From: Aeromonas taiwanensis
GTDB taxonomy: Bacteria; Pseudomonadota; Gammaproteobacteria; Enterobacterales; Aeromonadaceae
NCBI RefSeq assembly: GCF_000820165.1
Contig: NZ_CDDD01000001.1
Span: 1 to 64,000 of the forward strand
DNA length: 64,000 bases
Direction: 5' to 3'
Translations under genes and position numbers: made by a program
Shown: positions 9,722-18,048 of the stretch, one piece after another
Numbering within the stretch: position 1 is the stretch's first letter
How the letters are laid out: each line of letters begins with the position of its first letter
The notes under the pieces: model-generated
Databases searched by the model: none
What the model was told of the DNA's origin: nothing
What the model saw: only the letters and a program-made list of their open reading frames with translations

Positions 9722-9934
9722 ATGACCATGTGGACAGGTATCGTCCTGATCGTCTTTATCAGCGTGTTTTTCGGCTATCTCGGCAAGCGTGCCCGCTACC
9801 AGATGGGGGACGCCCGCATCACCGACCGCCTCGGCAAGCAGGATGTGAACATCAGGGAGTTGCAGGAGCGGGTCGCCAATCTGGAGGCCATCATGCTCGA
9901 GGAGGAGAAGCGCAAACCCTTCCGGGAGCTGTGA
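9722..9934 (+). CDS. PspB-like single-pass membrane miniprotein
   Basis: A 70-residue protein with one N-terminal membrane helix (residues 4-20, IVLIVFISVFFGYLG), followed by a charged, probably coiled-coil tail. The tail block LQERVANLEAIMLEEEK closely recalls the end of phage-shock protein B (RERIQALESIL), hence the label. No pspA or pspC lies nearby and the N-terminus is not diagnostic, so it may be only PspB-like. It has its own palindromic terminator. Confidence 0.6.
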   Translation: MTMWTGIVLIVFISVFFGYLGKRARYQMGDARITDRLGKQDVNIRELQERVANLEAIMLEEEKRKPFREL

Positions 9935-9960
9935 GACAGAGCCCGGCGGTGCGGCAAACG

Positions 9961-9985
9961 AGACGGCAACCCGGGTTGCCGTTTC
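9961..9985. terminator. Palindromic terminator between the PspB-like gene and paiB
   Basis: ACGGCAACCC and GGGTTGCCGT form a perfect 20-bp palindrome at 9963-9982, with a T-rich flank on the plus strand. It lies between two converging genes, so it may act both ways. Confidence 0.7.
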
Positions 9986-10016
9986 TGTTGGAGTGCCCCT
10001 GCGCCGCTCCCGGGAT

Positions 10017-10655
10017 TCATGTCGTCGGAGGCAGCCCGGCTCCCGCCATGGCGCTCGCCAGCGCCTCCCCACCCCGCTCGCGCACCCCGTCGATGGCCCC
10101 CTGCCGGTCGGCCTCCTCCTTGTTCTGGCTCAGCTTGAACTTGCCCACCAGACGGTCGATCTCGATTTCGATGCCCACCACGGCCGCCACCATGGCCTCG
10201 ATATAGTCTCGCGGCGCGTCCGCCATCTTCCAGGGTGTCGGCTCGGCAGCCTCCTGGGTGCGGGTCAGGGTGGCGAGCAGGCGGCGCACGAAGCGTGCAT
10301 CGTCCCGCACCCGGATACGGCCGTGGGCGTGCACCACCGCATAGTTCCAGGTCGGCACCTGCTTGTGGTGCGCCTGCTTGCTCGGGTACCAGTTCGGTGA
10401 GACATAGCCGTCGGCGGCCCTGAAGATCACCAGCACCTCGTCGCCGTCTTTCACCTCCTGCCAGAGCGGGTTGTTGCGGGCCACGTGGGCGCGCAGAACC
10501 CCGTGAGCCCCCTCCCCGGCATCGAACTCAAATGGCAGATGGTTGGCATCGAGCCCCGACTTGCCATGGGTGATCAGGGCCCCCAGGGGATGGGCCCGGA
10601 TCAGCTGATGCTGCGCCTCGGGGTCGGTGACGGCGAAATGGGGTGGCAGGTACAT
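10017..10655 (-). CDS. PaiB-family FMN-binding (negative transcriptional regulator) protein
   Basis: A 212-residue protein of the PaiB family, a split-barrel flavin-binding fold. It was first described in Bacillus as a repressor of protease and sporulation genes; its biochemical role is unresolved. Seen: N-terminal MYLPPHF, the block ANHLPFEFD, VSPNWYPSKQAHHKQVPTWNY in the middle (the family's most conserved stretch), and IEIEIDRLVGKFKLSQNK near the end. Length is normal. It stands alone, convergent with the PspB-like gene. Confidence 0.88.
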   Translation of the reverse strand: MYLPPHFAVTDPEAQHQLIRAHPLGALITHGKSGLDANHLPFEFDAGEGAHGVLRAHVARNNPLWQEVKDGDEVLVIFRAADGYVSPNWYPSKQAHHKQVPTWNYAVVHAHGRIRVRDDARFVRRLLATLTRTQEAAEPTPWKMADAPRDYIEAMVAAVVGIEIEIDRLVGKFKLSQNKEEADRQGAIDGVRERGGEALASAMAGAGLPPTT

Positions 10656-10760
10656 GCGAACTCCTTGTCCTGAGGACGACGTGAGGGGGCGTCCAGGCGC
10701 CCCGTGATAGGCCCATTTTCACCCGTTACGGGGAGACTGACGAGCAGACAACACAAAATA

Positions 10761-10782
10761 AAAAAGAGGGCCTGGGCCCTCT
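10761..10782 (-). terminator. Rho-independent terminator of argH
   Basis: On the minus strand AGAGGGCC, a two-base turn and GGCCCTCT are followed by TTTTTTATTTTG. It lies just past the argH stop codon and ends the arginine cluster. Confidence 0.9.
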
Positions 10783-10801
10783 CTTGTCATCCATGCCGAC
10801 C

Positions 10802-12184
10802 TCAGCCGCGCTTGGCCAGCCAGGCCTCGGCGGCGGTGAGGGCTGCCTCTATCTGCTCGCGGGCGACGCCGCCCTTGGCGACCCGCTTGGCCAGGGTCGC
10901 TTCCAGCTCCAGATTCGGGTAGACATCCTCCCCCACCACGGGGCTGAAGCGCTGGAACTCGGGGAGGGAGAGCTCCTCCAGGGGTTTCTTCACCCCGATC
11001 GCGTAGACCACGGTCTCGCCGACGATATGGTGCGCCTCGCGGAACGGGATGCCCTTGGCCACCAGGTAGTCCGCCAGCTCGGTGGCGTTGGCATAGCCGC
11101 CCTGGGCGGCAGTCTTGGTGCGCTCGCCGTTCACTTTCAGATCGATCAGCACCAGGGCCGCCATGTCGAGACAGTCGTGCCAGGTATCCAGGGCATCGAA
11201 CAGCCCCTCCTTGTCTTCCTGCATGTCCTTGTTGTAGGCCAGCGGCAGCGCCTTGAGGCTCATCAGCATGCCCATCTGGGCACCGACGACCCGGCCGGTC
11301 TTGCCACGGATCAGCTCCAGCGCATCCGGGTTCTTCTTCTGCGGCATCAGGGAAGAGCCGGAAGTGACGGCGTCGGAGAGCTCCACAAACCCAGCCTCGC
11401 CGGTGTTGTAGAAGATGAGGTCTTCGGCGAAGCGCGACAGATGCGCCATGGACAGCGACGCCACGTGCATCAGCTCCACCACGTGGTCCCGATCGGAGAC
11501 CGAATCCAGGCTGTTGCGGGTGGCGCCGGCAAAGCCCATGTCGAGCGCCAAGGCTTCGCGGTCGATGGCATAAGCGGTGCCCGCCAGGGCGCCGCAGCCG
11601 AGCGGGCTGGTGTCGAGGCGCTTGAGGGCATCCTGCAGACGGGAGTAGTCCCGCTCCAGCATCTCCACATAGGCGAGTGCCCAGTGGGCATAGGTGACCG
11701 GCTGGGCGCGCTGCAGATGGGTGTAGCCCGGCAGCACGGCGGCCTGGTTGGCACGGGCGGAGGCGACCAGCCCCTGTTGCAGGGCAGTGATGGAACCGAG
11801 CAGCAGCTCACCCTGGGCCTTGCACCAGAGTTTGAGGTCGGTGGCGACCTGATCGTTGCGCGAGCGGCCGGTGTGCAGCTTCTTGCCGAGCGCCCCGACG
11901 GCGTCGATCAGCTTCCCTTCGACCCAGGAGTGGATGTCTTCGGCGTCCGAACTCAGGATCTGCTGGGGATCCTGCTGCACGGAGGCGAGCAGTACCTCCA
12001 TCGCCTGCTGCAACTTGCCCTGTTCACCCTCGGTCAACACGCCCACCTTGACCAGCGCTTTGGCCCAGGCCATGGAGCCCTGAATATCCTGCTCCGCCAG
12101 ACGGTAGTCGAACCGCAGTGAATCGTTGAACTGCTTGAACCGGCTATCGGCTCCCTGACTGAAGCGTCCACCCCAAAGTGCCAT
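10802..12184 (-). CDS. argH: Argininosuccinate lyase
   Basis: Last step of arginine synthesis: argininosuccinate to arginine and fumarate. The protein has 460 residues, a full-length fumarase/aspartase superfamily member. It carries the signature [12 protein letters not shown] near residue 285 and the N-terminal MALWGGRF typical of ArgH. AAGGAGAG lies six bases before ATG 12184. It is separated from argG by about 200 bp holding a terminator-like hairpin, so it may be partly uncoupled from argCBFG or use its own promoter. No argA domain is fused at the C-terminus, unlike the ArgA-ArgH fusions seen in some marine gammaproteobacteria. Confidence 0.97.
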   Translation of the reverse strand: MALWGGRFSQGADSRFKQFNDSLRFDYRLAEQDIQGSMAWAKALVKVGVLTEGEQGKLQQAMEVLLASVQQDPQQILSSDAEDIHSWVEGKLIDAVGALGKKLHTGRSRNDQVATDLKLWCKAQGELLLGSITALQQGLVASARANQAAVLPGYTHLQRAQPVTYAHWALAYVEMLERDYSRLQDALKRLDTSPLGCGALAGTAYAIDREALALDMGFAGATRNSLDSVSDRDHVVELMHVASLSMAHLSRFAEDLIFYNTGEAGFVELSDAVTSGSSLMPQKKNPDALELIRGKTGRVVGAQMGMLMSLKALPLAYNKDMQEDKEGLFDALDTWHDCLDMAALVLIDLKVNGERTKTAAQGGYANATELADYLVAKGIPFREAHHIVGETVVYAIGVKKPLEELSLPEFQRFSPVVGEDVYPNLELEATLAKRVAKGGVAREQIEAALTAAEAWLAKRG

Positions 12185-12339
12185 ACTGCTCTCCTTGAAT
12201 GCGTTGTCGGCGGCGCCTTGCGCCGTCGAACTTGAAATCTTGCCTTGTTTTCCTGCGAGCCTGTTATCTCACAGAAGCGGCCGAGGCGCAGCCGCTCTTG
12301 TCACACCCGATGAGGATGGCAGAGGGGCTCTCTGCCTGT

Positions 12340-12362
12340 AAAAGAGGGGGCCATGCCCCCTC
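12340..12362 (-). terminator. Hairpin with T-tract between argG and argH
   Basis: On the minus strand GAGGGGGC, loop ATG, GCCCCCTC and then TTTTA. The 8-bp perfect stem sits 25 bp after the argG stop and about 155 bp before argH. It reads as an intrinsic terminator or partial attenuator inside the gene cluster. Confidence 0.75.
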
Positions 12363-12386
12363 GAATCAACGGGTTATCGCGCTTGC

Positions 12387-13622
12387 TTAGCCGTGGGTAT
12401 GGTCGCCACCGATGGCCTGGTGCTGCTCCTTCATGGCGCGGATGCGGCTGGCCAGGGTGTAGAGACGGATGAAGCCTTCAGCATGGCTCTGGTCGTACAC
12501 CTCGTCGGCGCCGAAGGTGGCGAAGTCTTCGGAGTAGAGGCTGTTCGGCGACTTCTTCTGCACCGCGGTGACCTGACCCTTGTACATCTTCAGGATCACT
12601 TCGCCGTCCAGATCCTCGGCGATGGCGTTGGCGGAGGCGACAATGGCCTTGCACAGCGGGGTAAACCAGCGACCGTCATACACCAGGTGGGAGAACTCGG
12701 CACCCAGCTTCTCGCGCCAGGCGCGGGTCGGTCTGTCCAGCACCAGCTCTTCCACGGCGCGCAGTGCGGCAACCATCACGGTGCCACCCGGGGTCTCGTA
12801 GCAGCCGCGGGACTTCATGCCTACCATCCGGTTCTCGGTGATGTCGATGCGGCCCACGCCGTGCTTGCCGGCACGCTCGTTCAGGGTGGTCAGGATCTGG
12901 TGCGGGCTGAGCGGCTGATCGTCAACGGCGACCACTTCGCCCTTGGCCACGGTCAGCTTGACGTATTCCGGCTCGTTCGGTGCCTGCTCGGCGGAAACGG
13001 TCCACTGCCACACGGCTTCGGACGGCTCGTTCCAGGTGCTCTCCAGCTCGCCACCCTCGGTGGAGATGTGCCAGGCGTTGGCGTCGCGGCTGTAGATCTT
13101 CTTCAGGGTCGCCTTGCAGGGGATGTTGCGGGCTTCCAGATAGGCCAGCAGATCTTCCCGGGAGCGCATGTCCCAGATCCGCCAGGGGGCGATGACTTTC
13201 AGCTGGGGGGCCAGCGCGGCCACCGCGCCTTCGAAACGCACCTGATCGTTGCCCTTGCCGGTGCAGCCGTGGGAGATGGCATCGGCGCCTTCCGCCAGCG
13301 CCGCCTCGACCATCGCCTTGGCGATCACCGGACGGGCCATGGAGGTCCCCAGCAGGTAGGTGCCTTCATAGACGGCGCCGGTCTTCAGGGTCGGGTAGAC
13401 GTACTCTTTGACGAACTCTTCCCGCAGATCCTTGACGATGCACTTGACCGCGCCGGAGGCGATGGCCTTCTGCTCGATCCCTTCCAGATCGTCACGCTCC
13501 TGGCCCACATCGGCGACGAAGGCGATGATCTCTGCGTCATAGTGCTCCTTCAGCCAGGGAATGATGGCCGAGGTATCCAGTCCGCCCGAATAAGCCAGTA
13601 CGATCTTGTTGATTCCGCTCAT
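12387..13622 (-). CDS. argG: Argininosuccinate synthase
   Basis: ATP-dependent joining of citrulline and aspartate, the penultimate step of arginine synthesis. The protein has 411 residues and the N-type PP-loop [11 protein letters not shown] at residues 9-19. The second signature, [15 protein letters not shown], is near residue 115. The length matches the short (type 1) ArgG class rather than the 447-residue E. coli form. GGAGAG precedes ATG 13622. It follows argF by 56 bp in the same direction. Confidence 0.97.
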   Translation of the reverse strand: MSGINKIVLAYSGGLDTSAIIPWLKEHYDAEIIAFVADVGQERDDLEGIEQKAIASGAVKCIVKDLREEFVKEYVYPTLKTGAVYEGTYLLGTSMARPVIAKAMVEAALAEGADAISHGCTGKGNDQVRFEGAVAALAPQLKVIAPWRIWDMRSREDLLAYLEARNIPCKATLKKIYSRDANAWHISTEGGELESTWNEPSEAVWQWTVSAEQAPNEPEYVKLTVAKGEVVAVDDQPLSPHQILTTLNERAGKHGVGRIDITENRMVGMKSRGCYETPGGTVMVAALRAVEELVLDRPTRAWREKLGAEFSHLVYDGRWFTPLCKAIVASANAIAEDLDGEVILKMYKGQVTAVQKKSPNSLYSEDFATFGADEVYDQSHAEGFIRLYTLASRIRAMKEQHQAIGGDHTHG

Positions 13623-13678
13623 TTACTTCTCTCCGTGATGATTCGATAAAAGGTTGTGATTCTGGGTCGGTTGCCGCG

Positions 13679-14590
13679 TTACTTGTGCCCGAGCAGGGTC
13701 AGCAGCACGGCATTCTGGATATGCATCCGGTTTTCTGCCTCATCCATGATGAGGGAGGCTGGGCCGTCCATGACCTCCGAGGTGATCTCCAGTTCCCGGT
13801 GCGCCGGCTGGCAATGCAGCACGTGCTGGATGCCGGTGCGGTCGAGCAGGGCCTGGTTGATCTGGTAAGGCATAAAGATATCTTTTACCTGCTCCATTGG
13901 TGTGTTGTCACCCATTGAAACCCAGGTATCGGTATACACCACGTCAAACCCTTCGATGTCCGCCACGTCGTCGCTGATGTGGATGGTGGCGCCGGATTGA
14001 GCCGCCAGCGCCTGGGCCTGCAGGAAGATCTGGGTGTCAGGGCCGTGGCCTTTCGGGCAGATCAGAGTCACGTCGGTGCCAAGCGTCGCCCCCAAGAGCA
14101 GCAATGAGTGGCTGACGTTGTTGCCATCACCCAGATACGCCAGCTTCACCTTGGACAGATCCGCGTAGTGCTCGCTGATGGTCATGAAGTCCGCCAGCCC
14201 CTGGCAGGGGTGGTAGAGGTTGCACAGGCTGTTCACCACGGGCACGGTGCCGTGTTCGGCCAGCTCGACCAGGGTCTGGTGGTCGAACACCCGGGCGACG
14301 ATGGCGTCGCACCAGCGGGACAGGTTGCTGGCGAAGTCCTTCACCGATTCCCGCTTGCCGAGCGCCCCGTTCTGCTGATCCAGATAGACGCTGTGGCCGC
14401 CCAGTTTGGCGATGCCGATGTCGAAGGTGACCCGGGTGCGCAGGGAGGGTTTCTCGAACAGGGTGACCACACTCTTGCCCGCCAGGGCCTGGCTGTATTT
14501 CTTCGGATCGGCCTTGACCGATTTGCCCAGGGCGATCAGCGCCTCGATCTGGGCCTTGCTCAAGTCGCTGTCTTTCAGAAGATGTTGCAT
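13679..14590 (-). CDS. argF: Ornithine carbamoyltransferase (short, ~300-residue class)
   Basis: Transfers carbamoyl phosphate to ornithine to give citrulline. The 303 residues hold the carbamoyl-phosphate loop as SLRTR near residue 51, the HPCQ motif (YHPCQGLADF) and the ornithine-binding SMG loop (DTWVSMGD). The usual HCLP motif reads HCQP. ATG 14590 is chosen because AAGGA lies upstream and it leaves the canonical N-terminus MQHLLKDSDLS. The gap to argB is 25 bp. The SLRTR and HCQP variants are noted as departures from the textbook STRTR and HCLP; the genomic context (argC, B, E, G, H) supports the ornithine enzyme. Confidence 0.93.
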   Translation of the reverse strand: MQHLLKDSDLSKAQIEALIALGKSVKADPKKYSQALAGKSVVTLFEKPSLRTRVTFDIGIAKLGGHSVYLDQQNGALGKRESVKDFASNLSRWCDAIVARVFDHQTLVELAEHGTVPVVNSLCNLYHPCQGLADFMTISEHYADLSKVKLAYLGDGNNVSHSLLLLGATLGTDVTLICPKGHGPDTQIFLQAQALAAQSGATIHISDDVADIEGFDVVYTDTWVSMGDNTPMEQVKDIFMPYQINQALLDRTGIQHVLHCQPAHRELEITSEVMDGPASLIMDEAENRMHIQNAVLLTLLGHK

Positions 14591-14615
14591 CGGATGTTCC
14601 TTGTTCCGGTGGAGA

Positions 14616-15395
14616 TCAGAGAGAAACCTGGGTGCCAACCGCACCGCCGGCCAGCAGCTTGAGCAGTTGATCCGGGTAGCGCCAGCTGGCGACACAGACA
14701 GGCTTGCCCAGGGTCTCGGCGGCATGCAGGGCCGCCTTCACCTTGACCGCCATGCCATCGCTGATCACGCCCTTCTCCATCAGATCCAGGGCGGTCTGCT
14801 TGTCCAGCTGCGGTACCAGCTTGCCCTTGCCATCCAGGATGCCGCTCACATCGGACAGCATCACCAGATCCGCGCCCAGCGCCTCGGCGATGGCGGTGGC
14901 CGCCTGATCCGCGTTGACGTTCATCAGCTGACCCTCGGCAGTAATACCGATGGAGCTCACCACAGGCAGCAGGCCCTGGCCCAGGATGCCGGCCACCAGC
15001 GCCGGGTTGCCCGGCTTGCAGTCACCGACCGCGCCGAGATCCGGATCGAGCTGGGTCACCTGGCACAGACCGCCGTCGGCGAGGCAGAGCCCCACCGCCG
15101 GAATGCCGGTGGCGATGGCCTTGGCCATCATCATCTTGTTCGCGGTCCCCGCCAGGGCACCGGCAATCACGGGGATCTGCTCGAACGGGGTCACCCGCAG
15201 GCCGTGCTTCTTGGTGGAGGTCATCCCCAGCCCCTTGAGCAGGTCATCCACCAGGCAGCCACCGCCGTGCACCAGCACCAGGGGACGGTGTTGTTCGTCC
15301 AGGAAGGTTTTCAGGGTGGCGAACAGGGCGGTCAGGGCCTCGTCGTTCTCGATCAGGGCACCACCCAACTTGATTACCAGCGTCTGCTTTTCCAT
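14616..15395 (-). CDS. argB: Acetylglutamate kinase
   Basis: Phosphorylates N-acetylglutamate, the second step of arginine synthesis. The protein has 259 residues, the length of the short arginine-insensitive enterobacterial type. It lacks the N-terminal helix of feedback-inhibited hexameric kinases. Amino-acid kinase motifs are visible: VIKLGGALIE at the N-terminus, VHGGG near residue 42, and NVNADQAATAIAEALGAD near residue 160. It sits 23 bp after argC and 25 bp before argF, clearly in one transcription unit. Confidence 0.97.
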   Translation of the reverse strand: MEKQTLVIKLGGALIENDEALTALFATLKTFLDEQHRPLVLVHGGGCLVDDLLKGLGMTSTKKHGLRVTPFEQIPVIAGALAGTANKMMMAKAIATGIPAVGLCLADGGLCQVTQLDPDLGAVGDCKPGNPALVAGILGQGLLPVVSSIGITAEGQLMNVNADQAATAIAEALGADLVMLSDVSGILDGKGKLVPQLDKQTALDLMEKGVISDGMAVKVKAALHAAETLGKPVCVASWRYPDQLLKLLAGGAVGTQVSL

Positions 15396-15418
15396 CTTCT
15401 CGATCCTTTCCTAAAGCG

Positions 15419-16426
15419 TTAAATCAGGCCGGTGGCCGGTTCAAAACCAAATTTGATATTTATGCACTGCATCGCCTGGGAGGCCGCGCCCTTGAGCAGG
15501 TTGTCGATGGCGGAGACCACCACCAGCATGTTGCCCTGCTGCTGCCAGGCAAGGTCGCAGTAAGGGGTGTTCGCCACGCCGCGGATGGAGGGCATCTGGC
15601 CGGTGAGGCGCACCAGGGGCTTGCCTTCGTAGGCCTTGAGATAGGCCTGGTCTACCTGGGTCTGCGTCACGCCGTCCACCAGCTGCACATAGATGGTGGC
15701 CAGGATGCCCCGCACATAGTTGCCAAGGTGGGGCTGGAACAGCACCTGCTTGCCGAGGTGGTGGCTGATCTCCGGCTGGTGTCTGTGATTGAAGGTGCCG
15801 TAGGGGCTCAGGCTCACCTCGCAGAAGCTGGTATTGATGGCCGCCTTGCGGCCGGCGCCGGAAACACCGGACACCGCGTTGATGATGGGCTGCCACCCTT
15901 CGGCAATCAGGCCTGCCTGCTGCAGCGGCTTGAGGGCGCACAGGGAGGCGGTCGGGTAGCATCCCGGCACCGCGATCAGCTGGGCGGCCTGGATGGCCTC
16001 GGCGTTCCATTCGGCCAGGCCGTAGGCGGCCTGCTCCAGCCACTGCTCGCTGTCGTGGGTGAAGCCGTAGAAGGAGGAGTAGAACCCTTGATCCTTGACC
16101 CGGAAGGCACCGGAGAGATCGAACACCGGCAGCCCCTTGGCCAGGAACTTGGGCGCGAGCTCGGCACTCACCTCATGGGCGGTGGCCAGCAGCACCAGGT
16201 CGGCCTGGGTCAGGATCCGGGTCATGCCGTCTTCGTCCAGGGGCAGCAGCGGCTGATCCAGCTCACCAACCCACTGGGGATGCAGGGAAGAGAAACGCTT
16301 GTGGGCGTCCTGGCTGCCGGCGGAGACATAGAGGCCGAACAGCTTGAGTTGTGGATGGTTCTGGACCAGTGCGGCCAGTTCGGCCCCCGCGTAGCCACTG
16401 GCACCGACGATAACGGTATTGAGCAT
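15419..16426 (-). CDS. argC: N-acetyl-gamma-glutamyl-phosphate reductase
   Basis: NADPH-dependent reduction of N-acetylglutamyl phosphate to the semialdehyde. The 335 residues match the E. coli enzyme's length. N-terminal [13 protein letters not shown] is the dinucleotide fold, and the catalytic Cys motif [10 protein letters not shown] is near residue 155. ATG 16426 gives the canonical start ([11 protein letters not shown]); the ribosome-binding site is weak. It is first gene of the leftward argCBFGH cluster, divergent from argE across the predicted ArgR operator. Confidence 0.96.
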   Translation of the reverse strand: MLNTVIVGASGYAGAELAALVQNHPQLKLFGLYVSAGSQDAHKRFSSLHPQWVGELDQPLLPLDEDGMTRILTQADLVLLATAHEVSAELAPKFLAKGLPVFDLSGAFRVKDQGFYSSFYGFTHDSEQWLEQAAYGLAEWNAEAIQAAQLIAVPGCYPTASLCALKPLQQAGLIAEGWQPIINAVSGVSGAGRKAAINTSFCEVSLSPYGTFNHRHQPEISHHLGKQVLFQPHLGNYVRGILATIYVQLVDGVTQTQVDQAYLKAYEGKPLVRLTGQMPSIRGVANTPYCDLAWQQQGNMLVVVSAIDNLLKGAASQAMQCINIKFGFEPATGLI

Positions 16427-16614
16427 GTTTGAGTATTCCAAGTCTGGGTTCGAAATTCGCAGCATGGTGCCGCGGTGCAAGGGGTCGGCTATCGCCCCTT
16501 CGATGCAACGAGTGCGGAGGGGCAATTCAGGCGGATATGCGTCGTCGGTTACAGATCAGGTGACAGAACATTAACTTTCCCTTACAACTAGAGGCCTTGT
16601 CGATGAGCACTCGA

Positions 16615-16653
16615 ACAGAATATTCATGCACTCACTTTGCATTTGTATTTTCT
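16615..16653. promoter_or_regulatory. Predicted ArgR operator: two ARG boxes 3 bp apart
   Basis: Two 18-bp sites fit the consensus WNTGAATWWWWATTCANW. Box 1 (16615-16632) matches 8 of 10 conserved positions and box 2 (16636-16653) matches 7 of 10. The 3-bp spacing is exactly that known for ArgR hexamer operators. The core AATATTCATGCA also appears in the E. coli argE-argCBH control region as I recall it. The site lies in the argC-argE divergent region, 35 bp before argE. Confidence 0.75.
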
Positions 16654-16687
16654 AACAGAAAGATTCCGGGGACGCAAGGAGGAGCTG

Positions 16688-17833
16688 ATGGCCAATCTGG
16701 ATTTTTTTTCACTTTATAAGAATATTATTGCGATTCCCTCGATCAGCAGCACGGATCCCCGCTGGGATCAGAGCAACGAGGCGGTGATCCGGCTGCTGGC
16801 CGACTGGTTCGGCCAGCTGGGCTTCCACTGCGAGGTGACGGCGCTGCCGGATCTGCCGGGCAAGTTCAACCTGGTGGCGACCCATGGCCAGGGCGAGGGT
16901 GGCCTGCTGCTGGCGGGCCACACCGATACGGTGCCGTTCGATGAGGGAGCCTGGAACAAGGATCCCTTCAAGGTGACCGAGGAGGGGGATCGCCTCTACG
17001 GCCTCGGCACCATCGACATGAAGGGCTTCTTCGCCTTCATCGTGGAGGCGCTCAAAGAGATCGATCTCACCACTCTCAACAAGCCGCTGCGGATCCTGGC
17101 GACCGCCGACGAGGAGACCACCATGGCCGGGGCCCGCGCCATCGCGGCCGCCGCCGAGCTCAAGCCCGACTACGCGGTGATCGGCGAACCCACCGGGCTG
17201 GTGCCCGTGGTAGCCCACAAGGGGCACATGTCGGAGGCCATCCGCATTACGGGCCGAAGCGGCCACAGCTCGGATCCCGCCAACGGCGTCAACGCCATGG
17301 AGATCATGCACAAGGCCATGGGCCAGGTGCTCAAGCTCCAGCAGGATCTAAAAGACAAGTACGCGGATCACAGATTCGCCGTGCCCCAGCCCACCCTGAA
17401 CCTCGGCTACATCCAGGGGGGCGACAGCCCGAACCGCATCTGCGGCTGCTGCGAGCTGCACATCGACATGAGACCCACTCCCCAGGTAGGGCCGGACGAG
17501 TTGATGGGCATGCTCAAAGAAGCGCTCTCCCCCATCGAGATCCACCAGCCCGGCTGCCTGCACCTGCAGCACCTGCACGAGCCCATCCCGGCCTATGCCT
17601 GTGCGGACGACTCGGATCTGGTGCGCGAGGCCGAGAAGGCGAGCGGCCAGGCCGCACAATCCGTGAACTATTGCACCGAGGCCCCCTTTATCCAGCAGTT
17701 GGGATGCCAGACAATCGTGCTGGGTCCTGGCCACATCGCCCAGGCCCACCAGCCCGATGAATACCTGGATCTGTCGTTTGTCAAACCGACCACGGCGGTG
17801 CTGCAGCACCTGATCCGGCGCTTCTGCCTCTGA
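16688..17833 (+). CDS. argE: Acetylornithine deacetylase
   Basis: Zinc/cobalt M20 hydrolase releasing ornithine from N-acetylornithine in the linear arginine pathway. The protein has 381 residues. Metal and catalytic motifs are visible: [10 protein letters not shown] near residue 75, the bridging-Asp segment [10 protein letters not shown], the catalytic ATADEETTM, and IGEPTG. AAGGAGGAG at 16677-16684 fixes the start at 16688. It is divergent from argC, with the ArgR boxes between. Its presence implies ornithine is made by deacetylation rather than only by ArgJ transacetylation. Confidence 0.96.
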   Translation: MANLDFFSLYKNIIAIPSISSTDPRWDQSNEAVIRLLADWFGQLGFHCEVTALPDLPGKFNLVATHGQGEGGLLLAGHTDTVPFDEGAWNKDPFKVTEEGDRLYGLGTIDMKGFFAFIVEALKEIDLTTLNKPLRILATADEETTMAGARAIAAAAELKPDYAVIGEPTGLVPVVAHKGHMSEAIRITGRSGHSSDPANGVNAMEIMHKAMGQVLKLQQDLKDKYADHRFAVPQPTLNLGYIQGGDSPNRICGCCELHIDMRPTPQVGPDELMGMLKEALSPIEIHQPGCLHLQHLHEPIPAYACADDSDLVREAEKASGQAAQSVNYCTEAPFIQQLGCQTIVLGPGHIAQAHQPDEYLDLSFVKPTTAVLQHLIRRFCL

Positions 17834-17857
17834 CCAGAGGGAATGTAAGTAAGTTAC

Positions 17858-17914
17858 ATAACAAGCCGTCCCCGGAGAGGTGAGGGAAATACATCTTCTG
17901 AATCGGCTTGTTAT
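17858..17914. repeat. 11-bp inverted repeat with 35-nt loop after argE
   Basis: ATAACAAGCCG (17858-17868) and CGGCTTGTTAT (17904-17914) are exact complements. They lie between argE and the predicted ppc promoter. The T-tract after it is poor, so it may be an argE terminator or a DNA element. The loop contains CCGTCCCCGGA, which recurs at 18004-18014 in the ppc leader. Confidence 0.6.
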
Positions 17915-17944
17915 TTGACCTTGCGCAGACAATCTGGGTAGATT
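17915..17944 (+). promoter_or_regulatory. Predicted sigma-70 promoter of ppc
   Basis: TTGACC (5 of 6 to the -35 consensus), an 18-bp spacer and TAGATT (4 of 6 to the -10). It would give a leader of roughly 95 nt ahead of ppc. The leader contains GCCTCC...GGAGGC, which could fold around the second CCGTCCCCGGA copy. Confidence 0.5.
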
Positions 17945-18048
17945 GTCCCCCTAAGATGACGGAGCATATGTTGTAATCGCACAACAATAAGTGAGGTCGC
18001 CTCCCGTCCCCGGAAGGTCAGGAGGCACCAACAAAATAAGGATGTGGA

